DNA from: an uncultured Marinobacter sp. | Lineage (GTDB): Bacteria; Pseudomonadota; Gammaproteobacteria; Pseudomonadales; Oleiphilaceae | Assembly: GCF_947259545.1 (NCBI RefSeq) | Contig: NZ_CAMYMK010000008.1 | Span: 186,001-250,000, forward strand | DNA: 64,000 bases | Direction: 5' to 3' | Shown here: piece by piece, positions 10,736-22,398 of the stretch | How the letters are laid out: each line of letters begins with the position of its first letter | Numbering within the stretch: the first letter of the stretch is position 1 | The notes under the pieces: model-generated | The model's input: the letters and a program-made list of their open reading frames with translations, nothing else | Told to the model about the DNA's origin: nothing | Database searches by the model: none | Made by a program: the position numbers and the translations under genes

Positions 10736-10833
10736 GCATGGCAATGGCGGCGAGTAACCGGTAAAATCACGCCGTTCCCGGACTGCGGTAGCGGCCCCTC
10801 CGGGCTCAATCCTTCGTCTTATATGAGTATTCA

Positions 10834-12642
10834 TTGTCTGTGACTGAACTGAGCCGAATCCGTAACTTTTCCATCATCGCCCACATCGACCATGGTAAAT
10901 CCACACTCGCGGACCGTTTTATCCAGGTTTGCGGTGGCCTGACCGACCGTGAAATGGCCGAACAGGTCCTGGACTCCATGGACCTTGAGCGTGAGCGCGG
11001 GATTACCATCAAGGCCCAGAGCGTCACGCTCAACTACCAGGCCCGGGATGGTCAGGAATACAAGCTGAATTTTATCGACACCCCGGGGCACGTGGACTTC
11101 TCCTACGAGGTGTCGCGATCCCTGTACGCCTGTGAAGGGGCCCTGCTGGTGGTGGACGCCGGTCAGGGCGTGGAAGCCCAATCCGTGGCGAACTGTTATA
11201 CCGCCATAGAGCAGGGCCTGGAAGTCGTACCGGTCCTCAATAAAATGGACCTGCCCCAGGCAGAGCCGGAGCGTGTGGCCGCCGAGATTGAGGATATTAT
11301 CGGTATTGAGGCTTCCGATGCCGTGCGCTGCAGTGCCAAGAGCGGAATGGGGGTAGAGGACGTCCTGGAAGATCTGATCCGGAAGATACCGCCCCCCAAA
11401 GGTGATCGGAGCGCGCCTTTGCAGGCACTGATCATCGATTCCTGGTTTGATAACTATCTTGGGGTTGTTTCCCTGGTGCGGGTCACCGAGGGTACCCTGA
11501 AAAAGGGCGACAAGATCGTCATCAAGTCCACGGGCAAGGCCTGGAACGCGGACAAGGTGGGCATTTTCAACCCCAAGCCGAAGGATACCAATATTCTCGA
11601 GGCCGGTGATGTGGGCTTCATGGTTGCGGGCATCAAGGACATCCATGGTGCACCGGTGGGGGATACCATCGTGCACCAGAAATTCTTCCAGGAAACGCCC
11701 ATGCTGCCGGGGTTCAAGAAGGTGAAGCCCCAGGTGTATGCCGGTCTGTTCCCGGTCAGTGCGGATGATTATGACGATTTCCGTGATGCGCTGGAGAAGC
11801 TGACGCTGAACGATGCCTCGCTGTTTTTCGAACCGGAAAACTCCGATGCCTTGGGCTTCGGGTTCCGATGCGGGTTCCTCGGCATGCTCCACATGGAAAT
11901 CATTCAGGAGCGGCTGGAACGGGAATACGACATAGACCTTATTACCACCGCCCCGACGGTCATCTATGAGGTGCTTACCAAGCAGAATGAGACCCTGTCG
12001 GTAGACAACCCATCACGGCTTCCGGATGTTGGATCCATAGAGGAGATGCGTGAGCCGATTGTCGAGGCCAATATCCTGGTGCCTCAGGAACATCTCGGTA
12101 ATGTCATCGCCCTGTGCGAGGAGAAGCGGGGTGTTCAGAAACATATGCACTTCATGTCGACCCAGGTGCAGCTCACCTATGAGCTGCCCATGGCGGAAGT
12201 GGTAATGGATTTCTTTGATCGCATCAAGTCCGCGAGCCGCGGTTTTGCGTCCCTGGACTATCACTTCATCCGTTTCCAGCCGGCCAACCTGGTGCGTCTG
12301 GACGTGTTGATTAATGGGGAGCGGGTGGACGCCCTTGCGTTGATCGTCCATAAGGATCAGGCCCACTACAAGGGTCGGCAACTGATTGAGAAGATGAAGG
12401 AGCTGATCCCGCGCCAGATGTTTGATATTGCCATTCAGGCGGCCATCGGCACTCACGTGGTGTCGCGGGTCACGGTGAAGGCACTGCGCAAGAACGTGAC
12501 CGCCAAGTGTTACGGTGGTGACGTGAGCCGCAAGAAGAAACTGCTGCAAAAGCAAAAAGAAGGTAAAAAGCGCATGAAGCAACTGGGCAACGTTGAGGTG
12601 CCTCAGGAAGCGTTCCTTGCCGTATTGAAAGTGGACAAATAA
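10834..12642 (+). CDS. lepA: Elongation factor 4 (LepA)
   Basis: [41 protein letters not shown]; start TTG 10834 or GTG 10840. Confidence 0.98.
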   Translation: MSVTELSRIRNFSIIAHIDHGKSTLADRFIQVCGGLTDREMAEQVLDSMDLERERGITIKAQSVTLNYQARDGQEYKLNFIDTPGHVDFSYEVSRSLYACEGALLVVDAGQGVEAQSVANCYTAIEQGLEVVPVLNKMDLPQAEPERVAAEIEDIIGIEASDAVRCSAKSGMGVEDVLEDLIRKIPPPKGDRSAPLQALIIDSWFDNYLGVVSLVRVTEGTLKKGDKIVIKSTGKAWNADKVGIFNPKPKDTNILEAGDVGFMVAGIKDIHGAPVGDTIVHQKFFQETPMLPGFKKVKPQVYAGLFPVSADDYDDFRDALEKLTLNDASLFFEPENSDALGFGFRCGFLGMLHMEIIQERLEREYDIDLITTAPTVIYEVLTKQNETLSVDNPSRLPDVGSIEEMREPIVEANILVPQEHLGNVIALCEEKRGVQKHMHFMSTQVQLTYELPMAEVVMDFFDRIKSASRGFASLDYHFIRFQPANLVRLDVLINGERVDALALIVHKDQAHYKGRQLIEKMKELIPRQMFDIAIQAAIGTHVVSRVTVKALRKNVTAKCYGGDVSRKKKLLQKQKEGKKRMKQLGNVEVPQEAFLAVLKVDK

Positions 12643-12653
12643 AAGGCACCTGA

Positions 12654-13442
12654 ATGGATATTGATTTTCCCCTGGTCCTGGTTGTATTGACGTTCGCGAC
12701 CGGTCTTATCTGGCTGGCAGACAGATTGTTTCTCCGTAAACGCAGAATGGCCGGTGTGTCAGCCAGTGACAGCTCACAGGACAGTGAGGCTGAAGCTCCC
12801 AAAGAGCCTTACCTGGTTGACCTGAGCCGCTCCTTCTTTCCTGTGTTGGCGATTGTCCTTGTGCTACGTTCCTTCCTGGTGGAACCCTTCCAGATACCTT
12901 CCGGGTCCATGCTGCCCACACTGGAAGTCGGTGATTTTATCCTGGTGAACAAGTATGCCTATGGTCTGCGCCTGCCCGTAGCCGGCACGAAGATACTTGA
13001 GGTCGATGACCCGGAGCGCGGTGACGTGATGGTCTTCCGCTACCCCGAGGATGGACAGACCAACTACATCAAGCGGGTGGTCGGATTGCCCGGTGATCAT
13101 ATTCGCTACCGCAACAAGGAACTGTTTATTAATGGCGACAAGGTGGACTCCCGGTTCGTGGCACGGCTGCCACCGATGGAACTTCGTCGTGAGACGCTGG
13201 GTGAGACCGAACACGACCTTTTCCTGACCCTGGGGCGCCCTGGCGGCTCTGGTGAAGGGGAATGGACAGTCCCTGAGGGGCATTATTTTGTGATGGGTGA
13301 CAATCGTGACAACAGTAACGACAGCCGTTACTGGGGCACAGTGCCCGACGAGCTGATCGTGGGCAAGGCGTTTGCCATATGGATGCACTGGAAATCGCTT
13401 ACCAGTCTGCCATCCTTTGATCGTGTCGGCAGCATTGACTAA
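12654..13442 (+). CDS. lepB: Signal peptidase I
   Basis: FQIPSGSMLPTLEVGDFILVNKYAYG, RGDVMVFRYP, GDNRDNSNDSRYWG. Confidence 0.97.
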   Translation: MDIDFPLVLVVLTFATGLIWLADRLFLRKRRMAGVSASDSSQDSEAEAPKEPYLVDLSRSFFPVLAIVLVLRSFLVEPFQIPSGSMLPTLEVGDFILVNKYAYGLRLPVAGTKILEVDDPERGDVMVFRYPEDGQTNYIKRVVGLPGDHIRYRNKELFINGDKVDSRFVARLPPMELRRETLGETEHDLFLTLGRPGGSGEGEWTVPEGHYFVMGDNRDNSNDSRYWGTVPDELIVGKAFAIWMHWKSLTSLPSFDRVGSID

Positions 13443-13463
13443 TTCTCAAGGAGTGCAGTTCAG

Positions 13464-13853
13464 ATGAAGAAGAATAAATTCTCCTCAATGGGGCGTCAGG
13501 GTGGTGCTTCGGCCCTCACCATGCTGGTGATGGTGCTGTTTTTTGGCAGCCTGCTGACACTGGTGATAAAGCTGGGACCGGCCTATCTGGATGACGTAAC
13601 CATCCAGGAAGCTGTGGAAAGCCTGGAAGGCACGGAAGGCCTTTCCTCCATGGGGCCTCCCCAGATTCGCAGTTTGATCAATAAAAGGTTGATTGTGAAC
13701 AATGTTCGCGGTTTTGACGAAAAGCAGATCAGCGTTGAGAAAAATGGTGAACTTGTGGTGATCAAGGTGGACTACGAGGTGCGTAGCAATCTGTTTCGCA
13801 ACGTGGACGCCGTTATCCATTTCCAACATGAATACGAGATGCAGGGCAAGTGA
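13464..13853 (+). CDS. DUF4845 domain-containing protein
   Basis: 129 aa with one N-terminal TM, located between lepB and rnc as in other gammaproteobacteria. Confidence 0.8.
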   Translation: MKKNKFSSMGRQGGASALTMLVMVLFFGSLLTLVIKLGPAYLDDVTIQEAVESLEGTEGLSSMGPPQIRSLINKRLIVNNVRGFDEKQISVEKNGELVVIKVDYEVRSNLFRNVDAVIHFQHEYEMQGK

Positions 13854-14539
13854 GTTCGCAACCGGATCTGGACCAGCTACAGCGCCGAATTGGGTATCAG
13901 TTCAAGGCGCCGGAGCGCTTGCTGCTGGCGCTCACTCATCGCAGTTATGGTAATCAGAACAATGAGCGGCTGGAGTTCCTCGGGGATTCCATCGTTAACA
14001 TGGTGATAGCCGAGCATCTTTATCTGCAGTTCGAAAAAGCCCGGGAAGGCCAGTTGAGCCGTTTGCGCGCCCGTATGGTCAAGGGTGTAACCCTGGCAGA
14101 GATCGGCCGTGAGTTTGAATTGGGAAAGTATCTCCGATTGGGTTCCGGCGAGTTGAAAAGCGGGGGATTCCGCCGGGAATCGATTCTCGCCGATGCCGTG
14201 GAGTCCATCATCGGCGCGATATATCTTGATAGTGATTTTGATACCTGTCGGCAGCAGGTGCTGCGTTGGTTTGAGCAGCGCCTGAAGAATCTGGATCTCC
14301 AGGACACCCAGAAAGATCCGAAAACCCGGCTCCAGGAATACCTGCAGTCCCGCCAGTTCCCTCTGCCGATGTACGATGTCATCTCGGTGGATGGCGAAGC
14401 CCATGCACAGACTTTCCATGTTTCCTGCGCTTTGCCGTCTTTGGGTCGTAAAACGACCGGTGTCGGCAGCAGTCGTCGTATTGCCGAGCAGCAGGCCGCC
14501 CGTAATGCCCTGAAGCAACTGGGCGTGGAGAACGATTAA
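13850..14539 (+). CDS. rnc: Ribonuclease III
   Basis: [20 protein letters not shown] catalytic motif and C-terminal dsRBD. Confidence 0.98.
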   Translation: MSSQPDLDQLQRRIGYQFKAPERLLLALTHRSYGNQNNERLEFLGDSIVNMVIAEHLYLQFEKAREGQLSRLRARMVKGVTLAEIGREFELGKYLRLGSGELKSGGFRRESILADAVESIIGAIYLDSDFDTCRQQVLRWFEQRLKNLDLQDTQKDPKTRLQEYLQSRQFPLPMYDVISVDGEAHAQTFHVSCALPSLGRKTTGVGSSRRIAEQQAARNALKQLGVEND

Positions 14540-15456
14540 TGAATGATATTACCCGTCCGGACGACCCCGAAAGCCGCTGTGGTTTTGTTGCCATTGTTGG
14601 CCGACCAAACGTGGGCAAGTCCACGCTGTTGAATCATATCCTTGGCCAGAAGCTGAGCATAACCTCCCGCAAGCCCCAGACCACGCGCCACCAGGTGCTG
14701 GGTATCAAGACCATGGGGCCGGTGCAGGCGATCTATGTCGATACCCCGGGCATGCACGAGGAAGAACCCAGGGCACTGAACCGCTACATGAACAAGGCGG
14801 CGACATCGGCTCTGATAGATGTCGATGTGGTGGTGTTTGTGGTTGACCAGATGGCATGGACCACGGCCGACGAGCTGGTGCTTGAAAAACTCTCCAGACT
14901 CAAATGTCCGGTGATCCTCGCGGTCAACAAGGTCGACAAGATCGAAAAGCGTGAAGCGTTGTTGCCGCATTTGGACATGCTGTCGAAGAAGCGGGAGTTT
15001 ACCGAGATCATTCCGCTGTCCGCCCTCAAGGAGATGAATCTGCAGCCACTGGAAGAAGCCGTTGGCCGCTACCTTCCGCAGAGCGTGCATTTCTATCCGG
15101 ATGACCAGGTAACCGACCGCAGTGAGCGGTTCATGGCCGCCGAAATGGTCCGGGAGAAAATTACCCGGCAACTGGGTGCGGAACTGCCGTATTCCGTTGC
15201 TGTCGAGATCGAAGAATTTCGTCGTGATGGCAAGACTCTGCATATATCCGCGCTTATTCTGGTGGAGCGGGAAGGTCAGAAGAAAATCATCATTGGCGAT
15301 AAGGGTGAGCGCATGCGCCGCATCGGCCAGGAAGCGCGCACAGACATGGAGAGACTGTTTGACAGTAAGGTCATGCTCCGCCTGTGGGTCAAGGTCAAGC
15401 GGGGCTGGGCTGACAGCGACCGGGCCCTTAAGAGCCTGGGCATGAACGATTTCTGA
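14539..15456 (+). CDS. era: GTPase Era
   Basis: [23 protein letters not shown] and KH domain. Confidence 0.98.
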   Translation: MNDITRPDDPESRCGFVAIVGRPNVGKSTLLNHILGQKLSITSRKPQTTRHQVLGIKTMGPVQAIYVDTPGMHEEEPRALNRYMNKAATSALIDVDVVVFVVDQMAWTTADELVLEKLSRLKCPVILAVNKVDKIEKREALLPHLDMLSKKREFTEIIPLSALKEMNLQPLEEAVGRYLPQSVHFYPDDQVTDRSERFMAAEMVREKITRQLGAELPYSVAVEIEEFRRDGKTLHISALILVEREGQKKIIIGDKGERMRRIGQEARTDMERLFDSKVMLRLWVKVKRGWADSDRALKSLGMNDF

Positions 15457-15463
15457 GAACGCT

Positions 15464-16192
15464 ATGGCCGGCTCAGTGCAGGAGGAACCGGCGTATGTCC
15501 TCCATCGTCGTCCCTGGCGGGAAACCAGTCTGCAGGTCGACGTGTTCACGCTGAACGCAGGTCGAGTATCGTTGATTGCTCGTGGTGCCAACAGCGCCAA
15601 AAGTCCGCTCAAGGCCCAGCTGCAGCCATTCCAGCCCCTGATGCTGGACTGGATCGGGCGCGGTAATCTGAAAACCCTGATCCAGACTGACGTCCGTAGC
15701 GGGCCGTCACTCAGTCGCACGACAGCTCTTTACAGTGGGCTCTACATCAACGAGTTGCTGCAGCGAGTTCTGCCGGCGGCAGATCCTCATCCTTCCCTGT
15801 TTGCCGCCTACATTCAGGTGATCACCGAACTCTCGGAAACGGACGATGTTGAGCCGGTGTTGCGTCGGTTCGAATGTTCATTTGCTGAGGCGCTGGGGTA
15901 CCGTTTTGCCTGGGACATCGCGACGGATTCCGGAGCTGGGGTCGAGGCGGGTCGGAGCTACTGCTATGATCCGGAACGGGGCATTTTGCTACGCCCGGAC
16001 GAGAATGTACGGTTGAGAAATCTGTCGGGAGACACGCTGATGGCCCTGGCGGCCGGGGATCTGGAGTCACCGGATTGTCGTCGTACAGCCAAACGGGTCA
16101 TGCGAGTGTTGGTAGACTACCTGTTACAGGGCAAGCCGCTGCACAGCAGAAGCCTTTTCAGTCATGGTCGGAGAGAACCGAATGAATCCTAG
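15464..16192 (+). CDS. recO: DNA repair protein RecO
   Basis: [32 protein letters not shown]; position era-recO-pdxJ. Confidence 0.95.
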   Translation: MAGSVQEEPAYVLHRRPWRETSLQVDVFTLNAGRVSLIARGANSAKSPLKAQLQPFQPLMLDWIGRGNLKTLIQTDVRSGPSLSRTTALYSGLYINELLQRVLPAADPHPSLFAAYIQVITELSETDDVEPVLRRFECSFAEALGYRFAWDIATDSGAGVEAGRSYCYDPERGILLRPDENVRLRNLSGDTLMALAAGDLESPDCRRTAKRVMRVLVDYLLQGKPLHSRSLFSHGRREPNES

Positions 16193-16922
16193 AGTGTTAC
16201 TTGGTGTGAATATTGATCACGTGGCAACCCTCCGTCAGGCCCGGGGCACCCGTTATCCGGATCCGGTGCAGGCGGCCCTGATGGCCGAGGAGGCTGGTGC
16301 CGACGGCATTACCATTCATCCCCGTGAGGATCGCCGTCACATTCAGGATCGCGACGTGCTGATGCTCAAGGAGACCCTGCAGACAAAAATGAATCTGGAA
16401 ATGGCTGTGACCGACGCCATGCTGGCATTTGCGGAACAGGTCCGGCCGGAGTGCGTGTGCCTTGTGCCGGAAAAGCGGGAGGAGCTCACCACTGAGGGTG
16501 GACTGGACGTCGACGGTCAGGAGACCAGAGTGGCCAAAGCCTGTGAGCGTCTGGCGAAAATCGGTGCCGAGGTATCACTGTTCATTGATCCGGACCCGGT
16601 TCAGATCGACGCCGCCGTTCGCTGCGGTGCCCCTGTGGTGGAATTGCATACCGGAGAGTACGCCGAGGCAGACGACCCACAGGCAGTTGAGGCTGCGTTC
16701 AAGGTGCTGGCGAATGCCGTGGACTACGCGCGTAAAAAGGGGCTTACCGTAAATGCGGGCCATGGTCTGCATTATCACAATACCGAACGTGTTGCGGCCA
16801 TTCCCGGTATTAATGAGCTCAACATCGGTCATGCCATTATTGCCCGGGCGGTCTTTACCGGCCTTAAAGAGGCCGTGCGTGACATGAAGTCCATTCTCGA
16901 AAGTGCACGCCTGGGCAGTTAA
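16182..16922 (+). CDS. pdxJ: Pyridoxine 5'-phosphate synthase
   Basis: [27 protein letters not shown]; overlaps the recO end by 11 bp. Confidence 0.98.
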   Translation: MNPRVLLGVNIDHVATLRQARGTRYPDPVQAALMAEEAGADGITIHPREDRRHIQDRDVLMLKETLQTKMNLEMAVTDAMLAFAEQVRPECVCLVPEKREELTTEGGLDVDGQETRVAKACERLAKIGAEVSLFIDPDPVQIDAAVRCGAPVVELHTGEYAEADDPQAVEAAFKVLANAVDYARKKGLTVNAGHGLHYHNTERVAAIPGINELNIGHAIIARAVFTGLKEAVRDMKSILESARLGS

Positions 16923-16928
16923 ATGTCC

Positions 16929-19823
16929 TTAGCCCAGGGTGTTCCCGGACCCGGTGGCGCCCGCTTCTGATTGCTGGCGGAACTGCGCCTGCCAGTCGGT
17001 CTGGTCGCCCCAAGCCTGCAGCCTCTCGATCGCCGCCAGTAACTGGTCTTTATGATAGGCCATGTCTGATGACGAGCACTTGAGTGCAGTCTCGAACTGG
17101 TTTGTCGCCACTCTCAATTCCGGCACGCCGCAGTAGCGGGTTGCCCCGTGCAGCTTATGGACGCAGTCCAGAAGCGAGTCGAGGTCGCCTTCTTTCCAGA
17201 AGTTATCAACCTTGTCGGCATCGGACGACAGCTGTTCCAGAAGCATGCTGAACAATTCCTCGGCGAGGTCCGCCTTGCCGGCCGCCAGCTGAATGCTCTC
17301 TTCGACGCTGACGCACTGCTGTTGAAGCTTGCGGGTTGATGGCCTCAGGGCCTTGCTGGTATCCCGGATCTCAGGAACCTGGATGCGATGGGGTTGCGGT
17401 GAGATCTCGCAGGTATAGCCGGTGTATTCGCGAATCGTTTCAACCAGCTGCCCGCTACTGATCGGTTTGGCAAGATAACCGTCGAATCCCTGACGAGCCA
17501 GTCGATCCTGCTCATCAGCGAGGGCGTGGGCCGTGAGCGCAATCACCGGGGTGCGATGGGTCTTGTTGTCCATGGCGCGCAATCGTGCGGTCGTCTCGAC
17601 ACCATCCATGCCTGGCATCTGCAGGTCCATAAAGACCAGGTCAAAGGGATTGTTGCGAGCCTTGCTGATAGCTTCAAAGCCGCTGGAGGCACCTTCCGCG
17701 TTGACCTGACAGTCGTTCAGCAAGGTCATGACCAGTTTCAGGTTGGCGTCATTGTCGTCTACTGCCAGCACCCTCGGTACGGCACCTGTCGGTTGCCACA
17801 CAGGGATGGCCTGGTGCTCTTGCAGCGGTTGTTGCCTGTCGTTTATGCCATGCACCAGTAACAGCAGTTCGTCATACAGGGCATTGCGGCACACAGGCTT
17901 GGTAAGGTGCCCGCTGGTCAGTCCTGACAGCGGGGTATCGTGTGTGTCGAGAGTTGGCGTCAGCAGCAGTGTGCGACAGTCGCGTTCCAGTTCCAGGTTG
18001 CGTGCCAGGGCGCAATACTGGCTGGAGTTCAGCAGGTGCCGGGTGATACCTATAATGGCGAGGGCATAGCCGGCCTGGCTCCTCTGGGCTTCCTCAACCT
18101 GTTCCTGCATGGCGCCGGGGGAGGAGACCACATCCACTGTCATGCCCCACTCTTTCAGCATATGCTCCACCGCAAGGCCGGTGGTCTTCTGGTGCTCCAG
18201 GTAAATGACGCGCTCTCCGCGGAGGGTGTCCTGGGGGGCGCAGGCCTCGCCGGAACCGGACAGCTCAGAGGTCAGTGTGAACCAGAATGTCGACCCCTTG
18301 CCCAGCTCGCTTTGCAGGCCGATCTTGCCCCCCATTTCTTCTACCAGTCGTTTGGATATGGCCAGGCCGAGTCCGGTCCCACCATACTGGCGAGCGGTAG
18401 AGGCATCCGCCTGATTGAAGGCGTTGAACAGGGATTGTTGCTGCGCCCGGGAAAGGCCAACCCCGGAATCGGTGATGCTGATGCGCAGGGTCACCCTGTT
18501 GTTTTCCTGGTCCTCGTCTTCGAGGCTGGCACGGAGTACCACTTCACCGGTCTGTGTAAACTTGATGGCGTTGTTGACCAGGTTGGTAATCACCTGCTTG
18601 ACCCGCAAAGGATCCCCCATGATGTTGTCGGGCACGTCATTGTAGACCAGTGGCACCAGGTCGAGGTTTTTGCCGTGGGCAGCAGGAGCCAGCATTACCA
18701 TGACATCTTCAACGATGTCCCGGAGCTGGAATGGAACCCGGTCGAGGATCAGTTTGCCAGCTTCGATCTTCGAGAAATCCAGGATGTCGTTGATGATGGT
18801 CAGCAGAATTTCCGAGGATTTCCGGATGGTGCTGAGGTGGTCCCGTTGCTGGCGGGGCAGAGGACTCTTCATCAATAGCTCGGTGAAGCCAATGATGCCG
18901 TTCAGCGGTGTGCGTATCTCGTGGGACATGTTGGCGAGAAATTCGGATTTGATCCGGCTGGCCTCCAGCGCTTCCTTACGAGCCAGATCCAGCTCGATGT
19001 TCTGGATCTCGATGGTTTCCAGGGTTTCCCGCAGATCCTCGGTGGCCTGATCGACATTTTGCTGCATTTCTGCCTGCGCCTTGCTGAGCTCTTCCGCCAT
19101 GGCGTTGAGACCGGATTCCAGCTGTTCGAATTCCGGACCTGCGGCGGTGTGTACGCGGGTATCCAGCTTGCCTTCCTTGAGCCTGGCCACCGCCTCGTTC
19201 AGTTCGAAGACCGGATCGGTAAAGGCGCGACTGAGGCGCATGGCGATGATAAGGCTGAGAATGACGCCACCGAGCACCAAGATCAGTGAGATCAGCAGGG
19301 CTTTGTAGGTTTCCTTTTCCGTACGGATATGGGACATCTCAACAGCAGCCCAGCCCAGGGGCTCTTGCACACCGCTGACGGGTTGACCGGAACCCTGATC
19401 CAGCATGCTCTCGATCATCAGGTCCTGAAGGAAAACGGGGGTGACAAACAGGGTGCTGTCATCGCGGAAAATGCGCCAGGGGGCCTCTGCGGTGAGGTCA
19501 TCCGGGGCAATGGCATCGGCGCTTCCGGGCCCGGTGTGCAGCAGTCGCTCGCGCTCGCTATTGAAAAAGGTGATGGAACGCACGTCCTGTTCTTCCAGGA
19601 GGGCGTTGGAGAGGCTGTTCAGCAGACTTCGGTTGGCGGTAAACAGGCCATATTCGGACCCTGCCGCCAGTTGTCGCGACAGGGACTGGCCGCGGTCCTG
19701 CAGCAGACTTTCAATATTGTTGACCCAGCTGTAGGTAAAGAACAGCCCGAGTAGAATCGTGGTCAGAAGGGTGGGGACCAGCGTCACCACCAGTACTTTC
19801 TTGCGAATGCCCCAACGCCGCAT
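16929..19823 (-). CDS. barA: Hybrid sensor histidine kinase GacS/BarA (HAMP-HisKA-HATPase-REC-Hpt)
   Basis: [38 protein letters not shown]-terminal Hpt [12 protein letters not shown]; next to cysM-rlmD-relA. Confidence 0.93.
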   Translation of the reverse strand: MRRWGIRKKVLVVTLVPTLLTTILLGLFFTYSWVNNIESLLQDRGQSLSRQLAAGSEYGLFTANRSLLNSLSNALLEEQDVRSITFFNSERERLLHTGPGSADAIAPDDLTAEAPWRIFRDDSTLFVTPVFLQDLMIESMLDQGSGQPVSGVQEPLGWAAVEMSHIRTEKETYKALLISLILVLGGVILSLIIAMRLSRAFTDPVFELNEAVARLKEGKLDTRVHTAAGPEFEQLESGLNAMAEELSKAQAEMQQNVDQATEDLRETLETIEIQNIELDLARKEALEASRIKSEFLANMSHEIRTPLNGIIGFTELLMKSPLPRQQRDHLSTIRKSSEILLTIINDILDFSKIEAGKLILDRVPFQLRDIVEDVMVMLAPAAHGKNLDLVPLVYNDVPDNIMGDPLRVKQVITNLVNNAIKFTQTGEVVLRASLEDEDQENNRVTLRISITDSGVGLSRAQQQSLFNAFNQADASTARQYGGTGLGLAISKRLVEEMGGKIGLQSELGKGSTFWFTLTSELSGSGEACAPQDTLRGERVIYLEHQKTTGLAVEHMLKEWGMTVDVVSSPGAMQEQVEEAQRSQAGYALAIIGITRHLLNSSQYCALARNLELERDCRTLLLTPTLDTHDTPLSGLTSGHLTKPVCRNALYDELLLLVHGINDRQQPLQEHQAIPVWQPTGAVPRVLAVDDNDANLKLVMTLLNDCQVNAEGASSGFEAISKARNNPFDLVFMDLQMPGMDGVETTARLRAMDNKTHRTPVIALTAHALADEQDRLARQGFDGYLAKPISSGQLVETIREYTGYTCEISPQPHRIQVPEIRDTSKALRPSTRKLQQQCVSVEESIQLAAGKADLAEELFSMLLEQLSSDADKVDNFWKEGDLDSLLDCVHKLHGATRYCGVPELRVATNQFETALKCSSSDMAYHKDQLLAAIERLQAWGDQTDWQAQFRQQSEAGATGSGNTLG

Positions 19824-20084
19824 ATCGTGTTCCTGATGTTATCGTTGCCAGCCAGACAGTCTGGCTTTACTTCCCTGTCAGAATAGATGATCCGGAATCC
19901 CGGTGCCGTGTTACCCGCCCGGCTTTGTCCCGGATATAGCCACCGGTCATGGATATAGCGAGAAGCTGTATTGGGAGACGACGGCTATAACGCGTATCAT
20001 GCGAATCCGAAAGTGTACCACAGGCTATTGTCAGCTTGGTTATCTGGCATGCCGGGAGACGGCAGATTTGAGAAAGGTTCCCAT

Positions 20085-20978
20085 ATGAATTTTCCCACCA
20101 TAGAAGACTATGTCGGGCATACACCGCTGGTGCGTTTGCAGCGCCTGCCAGGCGAGACCAGCAATGTGATTCTCGCCAAGCTCGAGGGCAATAACCCGGC
20201 CGGATCGGTCAAGGATCGCCCGGCCGTGAGCATGATTCAGGAAGCGGAACGCAGGGGCGAGATCCATCCGGGGGATACGCTGATCGAGGCTACCAGCGGC
20301 AATACCGGTATAGCCCTGGCCATGGCCGCATCCATCAAGGGGTACCGCATGGTACTGATCATGCCGGAGAATATGAGCGAAGAGCGTCGGGCGTCCATGA
20401 GGGCCTATGGTGCGGAAATTGTCACGGTGTCGAAAGAAGAGGGCATGGAAACTGCCCGTGACCTGGCTCTGCAAATGGAAGCAGAGGGTAAAGGCAAGGT
20501 TCTGGACCAGTTCAGCAATACCGACAACCCGCTGGCCCATTATCGCACCACAGGTCCCGAAATCTGGGAGCAGACTGGTGGACGGGTGACCCACTTTGTC
20601 AGTTCCATGGGGACCACCGGTACGATCATGGGCGTGTCCAGGTACCTGAAAGAGCGCAACCCGGATATCCGTATCATTGGACTTCAGCCGAAGGAGGGGG
20701 CATCCATACCCGGTATCCGGCGCTGGCCGGAAGCCTATCTTCCGAAAATCTACGAGGCCACCCGTGTCGACCAGGTGCTGGACATCGGCCAGCAGGAAGC
20801 GGAAGACACCATGCGGGCCCTGGCCAGCGAGGAAGGTATTTTCTGTGGCGTTTCTTCCGGTGGCTCCATTGCCGCAGCCCTGCAACTGTCGAAGCAGGTT
20901 GAAAACGCCGTGATCGTGGCCATTATCTGTGACCGTGGCGACCGTTACCTGTCTACTGGCGTCTTTCCCGGCGCCTGA
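20085..20978 (+). CDS. cysM: Cysteine synthase B
   Basis: MNFPTIEDYVGHTPLVRLQRLP, GNNPAGSVKDRPA, EATSGNTGIALA. Confidence 0.97.
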   Translation: MNFPTIEDYVGHTPLVRLQRLPGETSNVILAKLEGNNPAGSVKDRPAVSMIQEAERRGEIHPGDTLIEATSGNTGIALAMAASIKGYRMVLIMPENMSEERRASMRAYGAEIVTVSKEEGMETARDLALQMEAEGKGKVLDQFSNTDNPLAHYRTTGPEIWEQTGGRVTHFVSSMGTTGTIMGVSRYLKERNPDIRIIGLQPKEGASIPGIRRWPEAYLPKIYEATRVDQVLDIGQQEAEDTMRALASEEGIFCGVSSGGSIAAALQLSKQVENAVIVAIICDRGDRYLSTGVFPGA

Positions 20979-20999
20979 ACCGCAGCAAGAGAATTCAGT

Positions 21000-22340
21000 A
21001 TGAGCAGAAGACGCAGGAAGGCGCTTCCGAAAGAGCCTGTCCGTTGTGCAGTTGAAACCCTGAGTCATGATGGCCGGGGCATTGCCCGTCAGGACGGCAA
21101 GACTCAGTTCGTAGATGGCGCCTTGCCCGGCGAGACCGTGATGGCGAAAGTCGTGGGTTCCCGTAGCAAGTTTGATGAGCTGCGAACGCTCGAAGTGCTG
21201 GAGGCCGCTCCCACGCGGGTGACACCTCCCTGTGAGTATGCGGACCTGTGCGGTGGCTGTAGCCTCCAGCACATGGGCTCCGATGCCCAGATCCAGTTCA
21301 AGGAAGACACGCTCCGGGAACATTTTGCCCATTTCGGGGGCATCGAACCCGAAGAATGGGTGGCGCCGATGCTGTCGCCGGAAACGCTGGGCTACCGTCG
21401 CAAGGCACGCCTTGGCGTCCGGCATGTCCAGGCCAGGGATTCCGTGCTGGTGGGCTTTCGGGAGAAGCGCAACAGCTTCCTCACTGACATTGATCGCTGT
21501 GTGGTTATGGATCCACGGATTGGTGAGCGCATAACTCCGCTGCGAGACATGCTGTACAAGCTGGATGCCTTTAACCGTATTCCCCAGGTGGAAATTGCCT
21601 GCGGTGACGATGTCGCGGTTATGGTCTTCCGCAACATGGATACACTCAGTGATTCGGATCGGGCATCGTTAATCGCTTTCGGGCAGGCCCATGATTTGCA
21701 TATTTACCTGCAGCCCAAGGGGCCAGATACCGTGCATCGTATCTGGCCGGAGGAGGGCGAGGAGCGCCTGAGTTATCGTCTTGACGAATTTGGCCTGACC
21801 ATGAAGTTTCATCCCATGGACTTTACCCAGGTCAATGCAGGCATCAATGGCACCATGGTACACAGGGCCGTGGAATGGCTGGATGTCCAGCCAGATGAGC
21901 GGGTACTAGACCTGTTCTGTGGCCTTGGCAACTTTACTTTGCCGCTGGCACGTAAGGCCGGGCAGGTCGTGGGCGTTGAAGGCGATGACGCCATGGTGGT
22001 CCGTGGTCGGGAAAATGCGGAACTCAACGGCCTCAGCAATGTCATGTTCCACGGTGCCGATTTGCAGGCGGATCTCACATCGCAGCCGTGGGCGGCTGAA
22101 GGGTTCGACAAGATCCTGATTGATCCGCCCCGGTCGGGCGCCCAGGAAGTGTGTGAATATCTGACAGCGTTTGGGGCCGGGCGCATTGTGTACGTTTCCT
22201 GCAACCCCGCTACGTTGGCCAGGGACGCGGGCGTTATGGTGCGCAATGGCTACCGCCTGGTGAAGGCGGGTGTGATGGACATGTTCCCGCATACGACCCA
22301 TGTGGAGTCCATTGCATTGTTTGAGCGTGACGATCATTGA
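21000..22340 (+). CDS. rlmD: 23S rRNA (uracil(1939)-C(5))-methyltransferase
   Basis: [15 protein letters not shown] Fe-S cluster motif, [28 protein letters not shown]. Confidence 0.97.
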   Translation: MSRRRRKALPKEPVRCAVETLSHDGRGIARQDGKTQFVDGALPGETVMAKVVGSRSKFDELRTLEVLEAAPTRVTPPCEYADLCGGCSLQHMGSDAQIQFKEDTLREHFAHFGGIEPEEWVAPMLSPETLGYRRKARLGVRHVQARDSVLVGFREKRNSFLTDIDRCVVMDPRIGERITPLRDMLYKLDAFNRIPQVEIACGDDVAVMVFRNMDTLSDSDRASLIAFGQAHDLHIYLQPKGPDTVHRIWPEEGEERLSYRLDEFGLTMKFHPMDFTQVNAGINGTMVHRAVEWLDVQPDERVLDLFCGLGNFTLPLARKAGQVVGVEGDDAMVVRGRENAELNGLSNVMFHGADLQADLTSQPWAAEGFDKILIDPPRSGAQEVCEYLTAFGAGRIVYVSCNPATLARDAGVMVRNGYRLVKAGVMDMFPHTTHVESIALFERDDH

Positions 22341-22398
22341 GAGATTAACCAGCCGGTCAGGGATGGCCGGGTGAATAACCGGGAATAACAAAGCCGAT

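Noticed and set aside
11640-11660. CATCCATG matching the palindrome core inside lepA
   Set aside because: Conserved coding sequence (DIHGAPVGD) without flanking inverted arms.
10831-11892. 353-aa minus-strand ORF opposite lepA
   Set aside because: Antisense shadow ORF of lepA.
14536-15720. 394-aa minus-strand ORF
   Set aside because: Antisense shadow of era/recO.
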